64,000 bases of DNA from Solirubrobacter sp963736505 (GTDB lineage: Bacteria > Actinomycetota > Thermoleophilia > Solirubrobacterales > Solirubrobacteraceae). The stretch spans positions 124,001 to 188,000 of the forward strand of contig CAVTOZ010000003.1 of the NCBI GenBank assembly GCA_963736505.1, given 5' to 3'. The first letter of the stretch is position 1. Every line of letters starts with the position of its first letter. This document shows, piece by piece, positions 20,728-28,069 of this stretch. The notes beneath the pieces were generated by a model. That model was not told where the DNA came from. It did no database searches and saw only the letters and a program-made list of their open reading frames with translations. Position numbers and translations under genes: made by a program.

Positions 20728-21981
20728 TTGAGCCGAATGGCGGCTACATCTGAGGCCAAGGATTGGCCGTCGTCCGGTGCCTTGCAGGAGATCCTCCGCG
20801 AGCGGCTCCTCCACTCCGTCTTCCAGCCGATCGTCGATCTCGAGACGCGCGCGGTGTGCGGCTACGAGGCGCTCGTCCGCGGCCCGTCGGGCACCGGCTA
20901 CGAGTCGCCCGCGTCGCTGTTCGCGGCGGCCGCGACCGAGGGCCGGCTCGTCGAGCTCGACTCGGCGTGCCAGCAGTCCGCCGTCGCGGGCGCGCTCGCG
21001 CGCGGGTTCGCCTCGCCGCTGACGCTGTTCGTCAACGTCGAGCCCGACACGATCGGGATCCAGCCGCTGCCGCCGATCGGGCCGGGGCTGCGAACGCTCG
21101 TCGAGCTGACCGAGCGGACGCTGACCAGCCGCCTGGCCGATCTGCTGCCCGCCCTGCAGCGCGCGCGCTCGCAGGGCTGGGGCGTCGCGCTCGACGACGT
21201 CGGCGCCGACACCCGCTCGCTCGCGCTGATGCCGCTGCTGCGCCCTGACGTGATCAAGCTCGACCTGCGGCTCGTGCAGCAGCATCCGACGCGCGAGATC
21301 GCCTCGATCGTCGGCGCCGTCGGCGCGCAGGCCGAGCGCACCGGCGCGACCGTGCTCGCCGAGGGGATCGAGACCGAGGAGCAGGCCGAGTACGCGCGCG
21401 CGCTGGGCGCGACGCTCGGGCAGGGCTACCTGTTCGGCCATCCGAGCGCCACGCCGCCGGTGGCGCAGAAGACGATCCGGCCGATGCCGATCCACTCGGC
21501 CGCGATGCCGCACGCGTGGCGCACGCCGTTCGAGCTCGCGAGCGCCCTGCACCCGGTGCGGCACGGGGCCACGTCGCTCGTGTCGGAGATCAGCCGCCAG
21601 CTCGAGCTGCAGGCCGCGAGCCTGAGCCGCTCCGCGATGCTGATCAGCACGTTCCCCGACGCCGGCGAGTTCACCGCGCACATGAGCGCCAACTACGCCG
21701 AGCTGGGCGCGACGTTCGCGTTCGCGGCGGCGCTGGCGATCGACATGCCGCCCGACCCGTCGCCGAACCTGCGCGGCTTCCGGATCGCGCCCGACGATCC
21801 ACTGCACGGCACGTGGAACGTGATCGTGCTCGGCCCGCACTACGCGTCGATGCTCGCGGGCCGCCAGCGCGTCGAGACCGGGACGTTCGACTACGTGTTC
21901 ACGTACGACCGCAGCCTGATCATCGAGTGCGCGCAGGCGCTCACGCTGCGCATCGGCCTGCTGTCCGCGCAAAAGGCCTAG
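20728..21981 (+). CDS. EAL c-di-GMP phosphodiesterase with C-terminal DICT sensor domain
   Basis: 417 residues from TTG 20728 (ATG 20737 is possible). The EAL domain (about 20-250) keeps every catalytic position: YEALVRG, the N of FVNVEPDT, ELTERT, DDVGAD, VIKLD, AEGIET and the Q of GQGYLFG, so it should hydrolyse c-di-GMP to pGpG. Residues about 265-415 (WRTPFELASALHPVRHG ... SRSAMLISTFPDA ... GTWNVIVLGPHYASML) match the DICT sensory domain that accompanies diguanylate cyclases, EAL proteins and kinases. No membrane segments. Single-gene unit. Confidence 0.9.
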   Translation: MSRMAATSEAKDWPSSGALQEILRERLLHSVFQPIVDLETRAVCGYEALVRGPSGTGYESPASLFAAAATEGRLVELDSACQQSAVAGALARGFASPLTLFVNVEPDTIGIQPLPPIGPGLRTLVELTERTLTSRLADLLPALQRARSQGWGVALDDVGADTRSLALMPLLRPDVIKLDLRLVQQHPTREIASIVGAVGAQAERTGATVLAEGIETEEQAEYARALGATLGQGYLFGHPSATPPVAQKTIRPMPIHSAAMPHAWRTPFELASALHPVRHGATSLVSEISRQLELQAASLSRSAMLISTFPDAGEFTAHMSANYAELGATFAFAAALAIDMPPDPSPNLRGFRIAPDDPLHGTWNVIVLGPHYASMLAGRQRVETGTFDYVFTYDRSLIIECAQALTLRIGLLSAQKA

Positions 21982-22048
21982 CCGCCGCGCGATGAGTTTC
22001 GCCGCGACCGCCGGTCTGAGGGTTGTCATTCGATCCAAGGAGGCTGTC

Positions 22049-22441
22049 GTGAGCAAGACGAAGACCCGCATCGGCAAGGTCGGCACCGTGGTCATCCCCG
22101 TCTCCGACCAGGAGCGCGCGATCGCGTTCTACGTCGAGACGCTCGGCTTCGAGAAGCGCGTCGACGTGCCGTTCGGCAACGGCTACCGCTGGGTCGAGGT
22201 GGGCCCGGAGGGCGCGGTCACCACGATCGCGATCGTCCCGCCGCCGCCCGGCAAGCCGACCGGCGGCGTCGAGACCGGCATCGCGCTGTCGACCACCGAC
22301 GTCGACGCCGACCACGCCGACCTCAAGGCGGACGGCGTGGACGTCGACGCCGAGGTCAGCCGCATGGGCGACCCGGTCCCGCCGATGTTCTGGTTCCGCG
22401 ACCCGGACGGCAACTCGCTGCTGGTCGTCGAGGAGCGCTGA
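22049..22441 (+). CDS. VOC (glyoxalase/bleomycin-resistance) family protein
   Basis: 130 residues. An optimal ribosome site AAGGAGG (22037-22043) sits five bases before GTG 22049, which fixes the start. One beta-alpha-beta-beta-beta pair is seen: VGTVVIPVSDQERAIAFYVETLGF at the front (given in part: IPVSDQERAIAFY) and PPMFWFRDPDGNSLLVVEER at the end, the usual metal-binding Glu being in the last strand. Substrate unknown. The strong ribosome site suggests high expression. Confidence 0.9.
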   Translation: MSKTKTRIGKVGTVVIPVSDQERAIAFYVETLGFEKRVDVPFGNGYRWVEVGPEGAVTTIAIVPPPPGKPTGGVETGIALSTTDVDADHADLKADGVDVDAEVSRMGDPVPPMFWFRDPDGNSLLVVEER

Positions 22442-22445
22442 GCGC

Positions 22446-23291
22446 TCAGCCGCGGGCGATCGCCGTCAACCTGGCGGCGATCACCGCGTCCTCCCACGAC
22501 ATCCCGGTGCTCTTGAACAGCCGCGGGCCCTCGGCCACCGCGGCGCCGGCGACGAGGCCGGACAGCGTCAGCAGCGCGCCGGGATCGACGGCGCCGGAGT
22601 CGATCGAGGCGATCACGTCGCCCGCCTCGCGCAGCGCCGACGTGCGCGACTCGACCACCACGGTCGCGCGCGCCGCCAGCGCGTCGTCGGTCTCGCGCGC
22701 GCCGGGGTCGTGGCTGCCGATCGCGACGACCGCCGCGTGATCGGCGACGAGCGCGCCGTCGAACAGCGGCGCGCTCGCGGTCGTGCAGCAGCAGATGACG
22801 TCGGCGGCGGCGACGAGCGCCTCGACGCCCGCGTGGTCGCGGCCGACGACGTCGACCTGCTCGATCGGCCGAATCGCGCGCATCGCCTCCACGTGCGCGT
22901 ACGCCTGCGGCCCGCGCCCGAAGACCAGCAGGCGGCGCGCGTCCGCCACGGCGAGGTGGCGGACCGCGAGCGCGGAGACGGCGGACGTGCGGCGGTTGGT
23001 GAGCGCGATGCCGTCGATCAGCGCGGCGGGGGCGAGCGTGACGGCGTCGAAGACGACCACGACGCCCTGGATCCGCGGCTCGCCGCCGATCGTCACGAGC
23101 TTGACGGCGACGTGGCCGCCGAACTCGGCCGGCATCACGATCAGCTCGCCGTTGGCGAGGTCGACGAACCGCCGCGGCAGATCGGCCTCGGGATCCAGCC
23201 CGCCGGCGAGCGCCGCCTCGAGCGCGTCGACGGCGGCGATCGGGCCGAGGTGGCGGTCGATGTCGGCCGCGGAGAGGTACGGGAGCTGCAT
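22446..23291 (-). CDS. Ornithine cyclodeaminase / mu-crystallin family protein
   Basis: 281 residues, somewhat shorter than the usual 310-330. LPYLSAADIDRHLG opens the dimerisation domain; FVDLANGELIVMPAEFGGHVAVKLVT and the signature LTNRRTSAVSALAVRHLA are family hallmarks, followed by a Rossmann core with LLVFGRGPQAYAHVEAM. The catalytic-site lysine is in VKLVT. Members include ornithine cyclodeaminase, alanine dehydrogenase and ketimine reductase, so the substrate cannot be named. The gene starts directly after the TAG of the small coiled-coil gene. Confidence 0.85.
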   Translation of the reverse strand: MQLPYLSAADIDRHLGPIAAVDALEAALAGGLDPEADLPRRFVDLANGELIVMPAEFGGHVAVKLVTIGGEPRIQGVVVVFDAVTLAPAALIDGIALTNRRTSAVSALAVRHLAVADARRLLVFGRGPQAYAHVEAMRAIRPIEQVDVVGRDHAGVEALVAAADVICCCTTASAPLFDGALVADHAAVVAIGSHDPGARETDDALAARATVVVESRTSALREAGDVIASIDSGAVDPGALLTLSGLVAGAAVAEGPRLFKSTGMSWEDAVIAARLTAIARG

Positions 23292-23486
23292 CTAGCCGGC
23301 TTCGCGCTTGGCCTTCTCGCGCTCGCGAGCGGTGCGCAGGCGATCCTCGGCCGCCGTCGCGGCCTTCTCGAGCTCCTCGAGCCGGCCGAGGCTCGTCGCG
23401 TGCGGTCCCTGCATGCGCGCGCGGTAGAGCGCGAGCCGGTCGCGGTGGTACTTCGCCTGCGCCTCAAGGTCGCTCAGGTCGGCCAT
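23292..23486 (-). CDS. Small coiled-coil protein
   Basis: 64 residues from MADLSDLEAQAKYHRDRLAL. It is almost entirely charged helix with heptad spacing (LEELEKAATAAEDRLRTARER) and a GPHATS break in the middle, so probably a coiled-coil hairpin. No enzymatic motif. The TAG stop is followed at once by the ATG of the cyclodeaminase gene, so they share an mRNA. Start taken at MADLS rather than three codons earlier. Function unknown. Confidence 0.7.
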   Translation of the reverse strand: MADLSDLEAQAKYHRDRLALYRARMQGPHATSLGRLEELEKAATAAEDRLRTAREREKAKREAG

Positions 23487-23546
23487 CCTCGACACCCTAG
23501 TACCGCGAATGCGCCACGTCGCTCAAGTCGGCGGGGGTAGTGGCCG

Positions 23547-23981
23547 ATGCTGATCTGTACGGGCAGGTTCAAACGCCGAAGGGAAGCCGTGAACGATCGA
23601 CGACGGATCGAGCAGTTGCAGGTGATGCTCGAGCGTCTCGGGCGCATGCCGGCATCGCGCGATCGCGACCACATGCTGCGCCAGGTCCGCGCCCGCATCG
23701 TCGATGTCGAGAGCGGCGAGCAGCCGTCGCCGCTGCTCGCGCTCGCTCCCGAGGTCGAGGTGCTCCCCGCCGCCGAGAAGCCGGCGCCCCGTCCCGCACG
23801 GCGCAAGCCCGCGCCGCCCGCGCCGGTCCAGGTCGGCACGGCGAGCCTCTCGCTCGTGCCGCCCGCGCCCCGCGAGGGCCACATCGACCTGCTGCTGAAC
23901 GGCGGCCGCCTGTCGCTCGAAGACGACGACGAGCCCGGCGACGACGCCGGCTCGCCCTGGGCCCGGGGGCTGCGCGCCTAG
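23547..23981 (+). CDS. Hypothetical protein with Pro/Ala-rich middle
   Basis: 144 residues from ATG 23547; GTG 23589 (AAGGGA ribosome site just upstream) would give 130. The N-terminal third is a basic helix (RRRIEQLQVMLERLGRM, RDHMLRQVRARIVDV), the middle is PAPRPARRKPAPPAP-like and disordered, and the end is acidic (EDDDEPGDDAG). No family recognised. It lies 15 bases upstream of the Panacea gene on the same strand and may be co-transcribed with it. Confidence 0.55.
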   Translation: MLICTGRFKRRREAVNDRRRIEQLQVMLERLGRMPASRDRDHMLRQVRARIVDVESGEQPSPLLALAPEVEVLPAAEKPAPRPARRKPAPPAPVQVGTASLSLVPPAPREGHIDLLLNGGRLSLEDDDEPGDDAGSPWARGLRA

Positions 23982-23996
23982 GATCAGGGCAGCGAC

Positions 23997-24644
23997 ATGC
24001 CGCTGTTCTCGCGCACGGAGCCCGATCTCCGCTCCCTGATCGCCTACATGCACGCGCGCGCCGAGGACCGCGGGATCACCTTGCACCGCACGAAGCTCGT
24101 CAAGCTGCTCTACCTCGTCGACGTCGAGCGCGCCCGCACCCGCCGGACGCCGCTGACCGGCGTCGAGTGGGTCTTCTCCCACAACGGCCCGCACGCCGAG
24201 GCGGTGGTCGAGGCGGTCGCCGCGATCACCGACCGCGAGCTCGCGATGCCGACGTGGAAGGAGAGCCGCCTGCGCCGCGGCGCGCCGGCGGCGCCCGACG
24301 GCGAGGAGTGGCCCGCCTCGACCAAGGCCACCGTCGACCGCGTGATGGACGCGTACGCCGCGCTGTCGGTCGACGAGCTGCTCGACCACGTGTACTTCCA
24401 CACGTCGCCGATGCGCGGCGCCCGGCGCGGCGAGCCGCTCGACCTCGAGCGGGCGCGCGAGGACCCGCTCCCGCGCCGCACCGTCGCGCTCTCCCCGCCG
24501 CCGGCGCCTGACGACGACCGCCTGGCGCGCTGGCGCGAGCGCGCGCCGCGGCGGCTCGAGCTCGACCCGCCGGGCGCGTTCCTCGCCGGCGCCGGCGAGG
24601 TCGCCGGCGAAGGCGTGCGCGGCCGCATGCGCGTCGGGGAATAG
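23997..24644 (+). CDS. Panacea (DUF4065, SocA-like) antitoxin-domain protein
   Basis: 215 residues. The Panacea domain spans about 8-135: LRSLIAYMHARAEDRGI, TKLVKLLYLVDVERARTRR, PLTGVEWVFSHNGPHAEAV, then STKATVDRVMDAY. A charged C-terminal extension (about 140-215) with a proline-rich segment is variable in this family and may contact the toxin. The family acts as a promiscuous antitoxin domain paired with many unrelated toxins (PanAT systems). The partner gene starts 4 bases after its stop. Confidence 0.85.
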   Translation: MPLFSRTEPDLRSLIAYMHARAEDRGITLHRTKLVKLLYLVDVERARTRRTPLTGVEWVFSHNGPHAEAVVEAVAAITDRELAMPTWKESRLRRGAPAAPDGEEWPASTKATVDRVMDAYAALSVDELLDHVYFHTSPMRGARRGEPLDLERAREDPLPRRTVALSPPPAPDDDRLARWRERAPRRLELDPPGAFLAGAGEVAGEGVRGRMRVGE

Positions 24645-24648
24645 CCGC

Positions 24649-25278
24649 GTGTACGGCTGGATCGACCCCTTCTACGAGCCCGCGGCCGCCGCCATCGAGC
24701 CCGGGCACATCTGGCTCCACCACCCGCTCGAGCTGCCGCCGCGGCAGGCACTGAGGATCGACCGTGTCAACCCGAAGGACGACTCGAAGGTCGACTTCAC
24801 GCTGTCCGAGCTGACGCCGGAGGCGTTCGAGCACCCGCCCGTCCACAGCCTCGGGCTCGGCACCGGCGACGGCCTCGTGCTCGCCCGCGCCCGGCGCGCC
24901 CGGTCGGTCGTCGTGCTCGGCGGCACGACCGCGACGGAGCTCGCGACCGAGCGCGACGCGGGGATCGCGATCGTGATCCCGGTCGTCACGGCCGAGCCCT
25001 ACGGCGAGCCGACCCGCCGCCGGATCGCCGCGTACGCGTTCACCAACGCGTTCTACCTGCCCGCCTCCAAGGGCCTGCCCGAGAGCGTCGCGCGGCTGGA
25101 CCAGGCGCAGCCGGTGTCGCGCGCGCAGCTCACCGGGCATCAGGGGCTCAAGCTGTCCTCCGACGCGCTCGACGCGCTCGACGAGTGGTTCGTCGCCTTC
25201 ACCACCGGCCGGCGGCTCGAGGACTCGCTGATCCTCGAGTACCGCCGCGAGATGCTCGCCGGCCAGGAGGAGGCGTGA
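24649..25278 (+). CDS. PemK/MazF-like protein, candidate toxin of a Panacea pair
   Basis: 209 residues, GTG start. The order of elements resembles the PemK/MazF barrel: PGHIWLHHPLELPP (first strand), RARSVVVLGG (for the RPVVVVS strand), IAIVIPVVTAEPYGEPTRRR (for vvvlPiTS) and YLPASKGLPESVARLDQAQPVSRAQL (two pieces: lpaskGLPESvarLDQ and the final vdr-like turn). A C-terminal extension (about 170-209) is extra. MazF/PemK proteins cut mRNA. The position right behind a Panacea antitoxin supports a toxin role; the nuclease assignment rests on this by-eye pattern. Overlaps the methyltransferase gene (GTGA). Confidence 0.65.
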   Translation: MYGWIDPFYEPAAAAIEPGHIWLHHPLELPPRQALRIDRVNPKDDSKVDFTLSELTPEAFEHPPVHSLGLGTGDGLVLARARRARSVVVLGGTTATELATERDAGIAIVIPVVTAEPYGEPTRRRIAAYAFTNAFYLPASKGLPESVARLDQAQPVSRAQLTGHQGLKLSSDALDALDEWFVAFTTGRRLEDSLILEYRREMLAGQEEA

Positions 25279-26021
25279 CGCGCCGCCCGGCGGGCGACGT
25301 CGACTACGAGGCCGCCGGTGAGGGGTACGCGCGGCGCCGGCGGGCCGATCCGCGCATCGCGGCGCTCGTGCATGCGGCGCTGGGCGAGGCCGAGACGGTC
25401 GTCAACGTCGGCGCCGGCACCGGGTCCTACGAGCCGGACGATCGCCACGTGATCGCCGTCGAGCCGTCCGCGGCGATGCGCGCGCAGCGCCGGACGCCCG
25501 CGGTCGACGCGACCGCGGAGCGGCTGCCGTTCGACGACGGCGCGTTCGGCGCCGCGCTGGCGACCGCGACGATCCACCAGTGGGAGGGCCTCGACGCCGG
25601 CCTGCGCGAGCTGCGCCGCGTCAGCCGCGGCCCGGTCGTCATCCTCGCGTTCGACGGCGACGCGCTGCCGCGCTTCTGGCTCGCCGAGTACGCGCCGGAG
25701 CTGATCGCGGCGGAGCGGCGGCGCCAGCCGGCGATCGCGCACGTCGCCGCCGTGCTCGGCGGCGCGGTCGACGTCAGCGTGGTGCCGATCCCGCTCGACT
25801 GCAGCGACGGCTTCGTCGAGGCCTACTACGGCCGGCCCGAGGCGCTGCTCGATCCCGCCGTGCGCGCGTCGCAGTCGGCCTGGGGGTTCGCTCCGGACGA
25901 CGGCGTGGCGCACCTGCGCACCGCGCTCGCCTCAGGCGAGTGGGACGACCGCCACGGCCACCTGCGCACCCAGTCCGAGTACGCCGGCGCCCTGCGCCTG
26001 ATCGTCGCGCGGACCGAGTAG
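25275..26021 (+). CDS. Class I SAM-dependent methyltransferase
   Basis: 248 residues, GTG start overlapping the upstream stop. VVNVGAGTGSYEPDD is the SAM-binding glycine loop (degenerate from the usual DxGxGxG), VIAVEPSAAMRAQR the acidic ribose-binding strand, and ATAERLPFDDGAFGAALATATIHQW the post-II region (parts: AERLPFDDGAF). Substrate unknown. The third gene of the Panacea cluster by translational coupling, so it may be part of that module or simply downstream. Confidence 0.82.
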   Translation: MTRRPAGDVDYEAAGEGYARRRRADPRIAALVHAALGEAETVVNVGAGTGSYEPDDRHVIAVEPSAAMRAQRRTPAVDATAERLPFDDGAFGAALATATIHQWEGLDAGLRELRRVSRGPVVILAFDGDALPRFWLAEYAPELIAAERRRQPAIAHVAAVLGGAVDVSVVPIPLDCSDGFVEAYYGRPEALLDPAVRASQSAWGFAPDDGVAHLRTALASGEWDDRHGHLRTQSEYAGALRLIVARTE

Positions 26022-26113
26022 GCGAGCGCGCCGAATCCGGCAGCGCCGACGGGTGCGAAGGCCAGCAGCGTCTCCTCGACGGGGACGCCGGCGATGTGGG
26101 CGAACAGCGTCAC
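25826..26113 (-). CDS. Small membrane protein coupled to xdhC-like gene (3' end doubtful)
   Basis: The GTG (26111-26113) overlaps the TGA of the XdhC-like gene (GTGA). The first ~40 residues read MTLFAHIAGVPVEETLLAFA and on through a glycine/alanine helix, a pattern of short one-helix membrane proteins. The frame then stays open for 50 more codons antisense to the methyltransferase gene, giving 95 residues with a serine/arginine-rich tail that does not look like protein under selection. Either the original stop has been lost or only the first part matters. Confidence 0.45.
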   Translation of the reverse strand: MTLFAHIAGVPVEETLLAFAPVGAAGFGALAYSVRATIRRRAPAYSDWVRRWPWRSSHSPEASAVRRCATPSSGANPQADCDARTAGSSSASGRP

Positions 26114-27150
26114 GCCGCGAGCGCCTCGTCATGGATGCGCCCGTGGCCGGCCAGCAGGCGGCCGCCCGAGCGGCCGCGGCGGACGGCGACGATCTCGCCC
26201 ATGATCGACAGCGCCGTCTCGCCGGCGCTGAGCGCGCCGAGGTCGAGGCCGATCGGGGCGGCGATGCGCTCGAGCTGCGCGGCGTCCACGCCGGCCGCCA
26301 GCAGGCGCTCGCGGCGCTGGTCCTGGGCGCGCCGGCTGCCCATCGCGCCGATGTAGCCGGCGTCGGATGCGAGCGCCGCGAGCAGCGCGGCGTCGTCGAG
26401 CTTGGGGTCGTGCGTGAGCACGGCGATCGCGGTCGCGCGGTCGATCGGATCCAGCTGCGCCAGAGCCGGCTGCGGCCACGCGGCGATCACGCGCTCGGCG
26501 TGCGGGAAGCGCTCGGGCGTCGCGAAGCGCGAGCGCGGGTCGATCACGAACGGGCGCCAGCCGGCGAGGACGGCGGCGGTCGCGAGCTGCGCGGCGAAGT
26601 CGACCGCGCCGAACACGAGCAGCCGCGGCGGCGGCGCCGCCACGTCGACGAACAGCGTGCCGCGCCGCTCGCTGCGCTCCGTCCACAGCGCCTCCTGCCC
26701 GAGCTTCAGCGCCGCGGCGTCGAGACCGCCTGAGGACCCGTCGAGCGTGACGAGCAGCTTCTCCGCGCCCGCGTCCAGCCGCGTCACCAGCGCGGCGCGC
26801 TCGCCGCGGCGGGCGAGCTGCGCGAACTCGGCCGCCAGGCCGCCGTAGGCCTCGACCCAGATCGTGATCTCGCCGCCGCAGGGCAGGCCGACGTCCCACG
26901 CCTCGTCGTCGGCGATGCCGTAGTGCAGCAGCCGCGGCTCGCCGCCCGCGAGGACCTGCTCGGCGACCTCGACGACCGCGCCTTCGACGCACCCGCCGGA
27001 GACGGCGCCGGCGACGGCGCCGTGCTCGGCGACGGCCATCTTCGTGCCCGCGGGCTGGGGTGCCGACTTCTTGGTCTCCACGACCGTGGCGATCGCCACG
27101 CGCGCACCGTCCGAGACCCACGCCTGCACCGTGTCGAGCACGTCGCTCAT
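26110..27150 (-). CDS. XdhC/CoxI family molybdenum-hydroxylase maturation protein
   Basis: 346 residues from MSDVLDTVQAWVSDG. The N-terminal XdhC/CoxI domain has VAIATVVETKKSAPQPAGTKM, AGAVSGGCVEGAVVEVA and LPCGGEITIWVE with the two conserved cysteines. The C-terminal Rossmann-like domain has LLVFGAVDFAAQLA and YIGAMGSRRAQDQRR. Such proteins bind molybdenum cofactor, add its sulfido ligand and insert it into xanthine dehydrogenase or CO dehydrogenase-type enzymes. The only hydroxylase large subunit in the window is at 55184-57484, 28 kb away. Confidence 0.88.
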   Translation of the reverse strand: MSDVLDTVQAWVSDGARVAIATVVETKKSAPQPAGTKMAVAEHGAVAGAVSGGCVEGAVVEVAEQVLAGGEPRLLHYGIADDEAWDVGLPCGGEITIWVEAYGGLAAEFAQLARRGERAALVTRLDAGAEKLLVTLDGSSGGLDAAALKLGQEALWTERSERRGTLFVDVAAPPPRLLVFGAVDFAAQLATAAVLAGWRPFVIDPRSRFATPERFPHAERVIAAWPQPALAQLDPIDRATAIAVLTHDPKLDDAALLAALASDAGYIGAMGSRRAQDQRRERLLAAGVDAAQLERIAAPIGLDLGALSAGETALSIMGEIVAVRRGRSGGRLLAGHGRIHDEALAA

Positions 27151-27198
27151 CCGCTCAGCGCACACAATGCCGGTGTCATGCTCCCGGCGTCAAGACGA

Positions 27199-27216
27199 CC
27201 TAAGGGATCGCTTAGG
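27199..27216. promoter_or_regulatory. Palindrome CCTAAG-GGATCG-CTTAGG upstream of the xdhC-like gene
   Basis: A perfect 6-bp inverted repeat with a 6-base spacer sits in the 83-base gap between the frameshifted methyltransferase (stop at 27234) and the XdhC-like gene (start 27150), about 50 bases before that start. It could be a repressor site or a weak terminator; the AT-containing arms favour an operator. Confidence 0.35.
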
Positions 27217-27233
27217 GCACGGTGAGCCGCGGG

Positions 27234-28060
27234 CTACGACTCCGTGACGCCGCCGACGGCGACGAGGTACTCGAGCTCGAAGCGTGCCTGCTCGTCCGTC
27301 CCGCGGTTCCAGTCGGAGCACAGGCGGTCCAGCACCTCGTCGAACTCGTCCTCGCTCCCGGTCCGCACCGCGTTGGCGCGGGCGACGATCGTGGGGCCGT
27401 AGCGCGCCTTGAAGTGCTCGGCGAAGTCGCCGGGCCGCTCGAACGCGGTCACGTCGAGCACGTCGCGCTCGAACGTGCGCCAGTCGACGCGCTCGCCGAA
27501 CAGCCCGCGGACGTGCTCCTCGCCGCCCCATAGCGGCGGGGCCTGGACGCCGGGGGAGGCGGCGGCATGAACGGGCGCATCGTGCGGAACAGCGCGCCGA
27601 TCATGCCCTCGGGCGTCCAGCTCAGCAGCCCGAGCGTGCCGCCGGGCGCACACACGCGCGCCAGCTCGCCGGCGGTGTCCTCGTGGTGCGGCGCGAACAT
27701 CGCGCCGATCGCCGAGATCACGACGTCGAAGTCGTCGTCCTCGAACGGCAGGTGCTCGGCGTCCGCGGGGATCCAGTCGAGCACGACGCCGAGCGCCTCG
27801 GCACGCCGGCGGCCGGCGTCGAGCAGCTCGGGGGTGAGGTCGCTGGCCGAGACGCGCGCGCCGCGCTGGGCGGCCGGGATCGAGGCGTTGCCGGTGCCGG
27901 CCGCGACGTCGAGCACGCGCGCCCCGCGGGCGATCCCGCACGCCTCGACCAGCCGCGGCCCGAGCGGGAGCAGGAACGTCTCGACCATGGACGGGTAGTC
28001 GCCGGACGCCCACATCGCGCGATGGCGCGCCTTGAGCTCCGGATCGGTGATCGTTGTCAT
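27234..28060 (-). pseudogene. SAM methyltransferase with a single frameshift in a C-run
   Basis: From MTTITDPELKARHRAMWASG the frame gives a clear class I methyltransferase: VLDVAAGTGNASIPAAQ (SAM loop), VSASDLTPELLDAG, ADAEHLPFEDDDFDVV and GGTLGLLSWTPEGMIG. After MRPFMPPPPP the frame is lost; the continuation GVQAPPLWGGEEHVRGLFGE down to LVAVGGVTES is one frame over. The break is at the G5 run on the plus strand (27552-27556): one more G would restore a single chain of about 274 residues. It may be a recent mutation, a sequencing error or a slippage switch. It lies 9 bases behind the LuxR-type gene on the same strand. Confidence 0.8.
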
Positions 28061-28069
28061 GATCCGACG

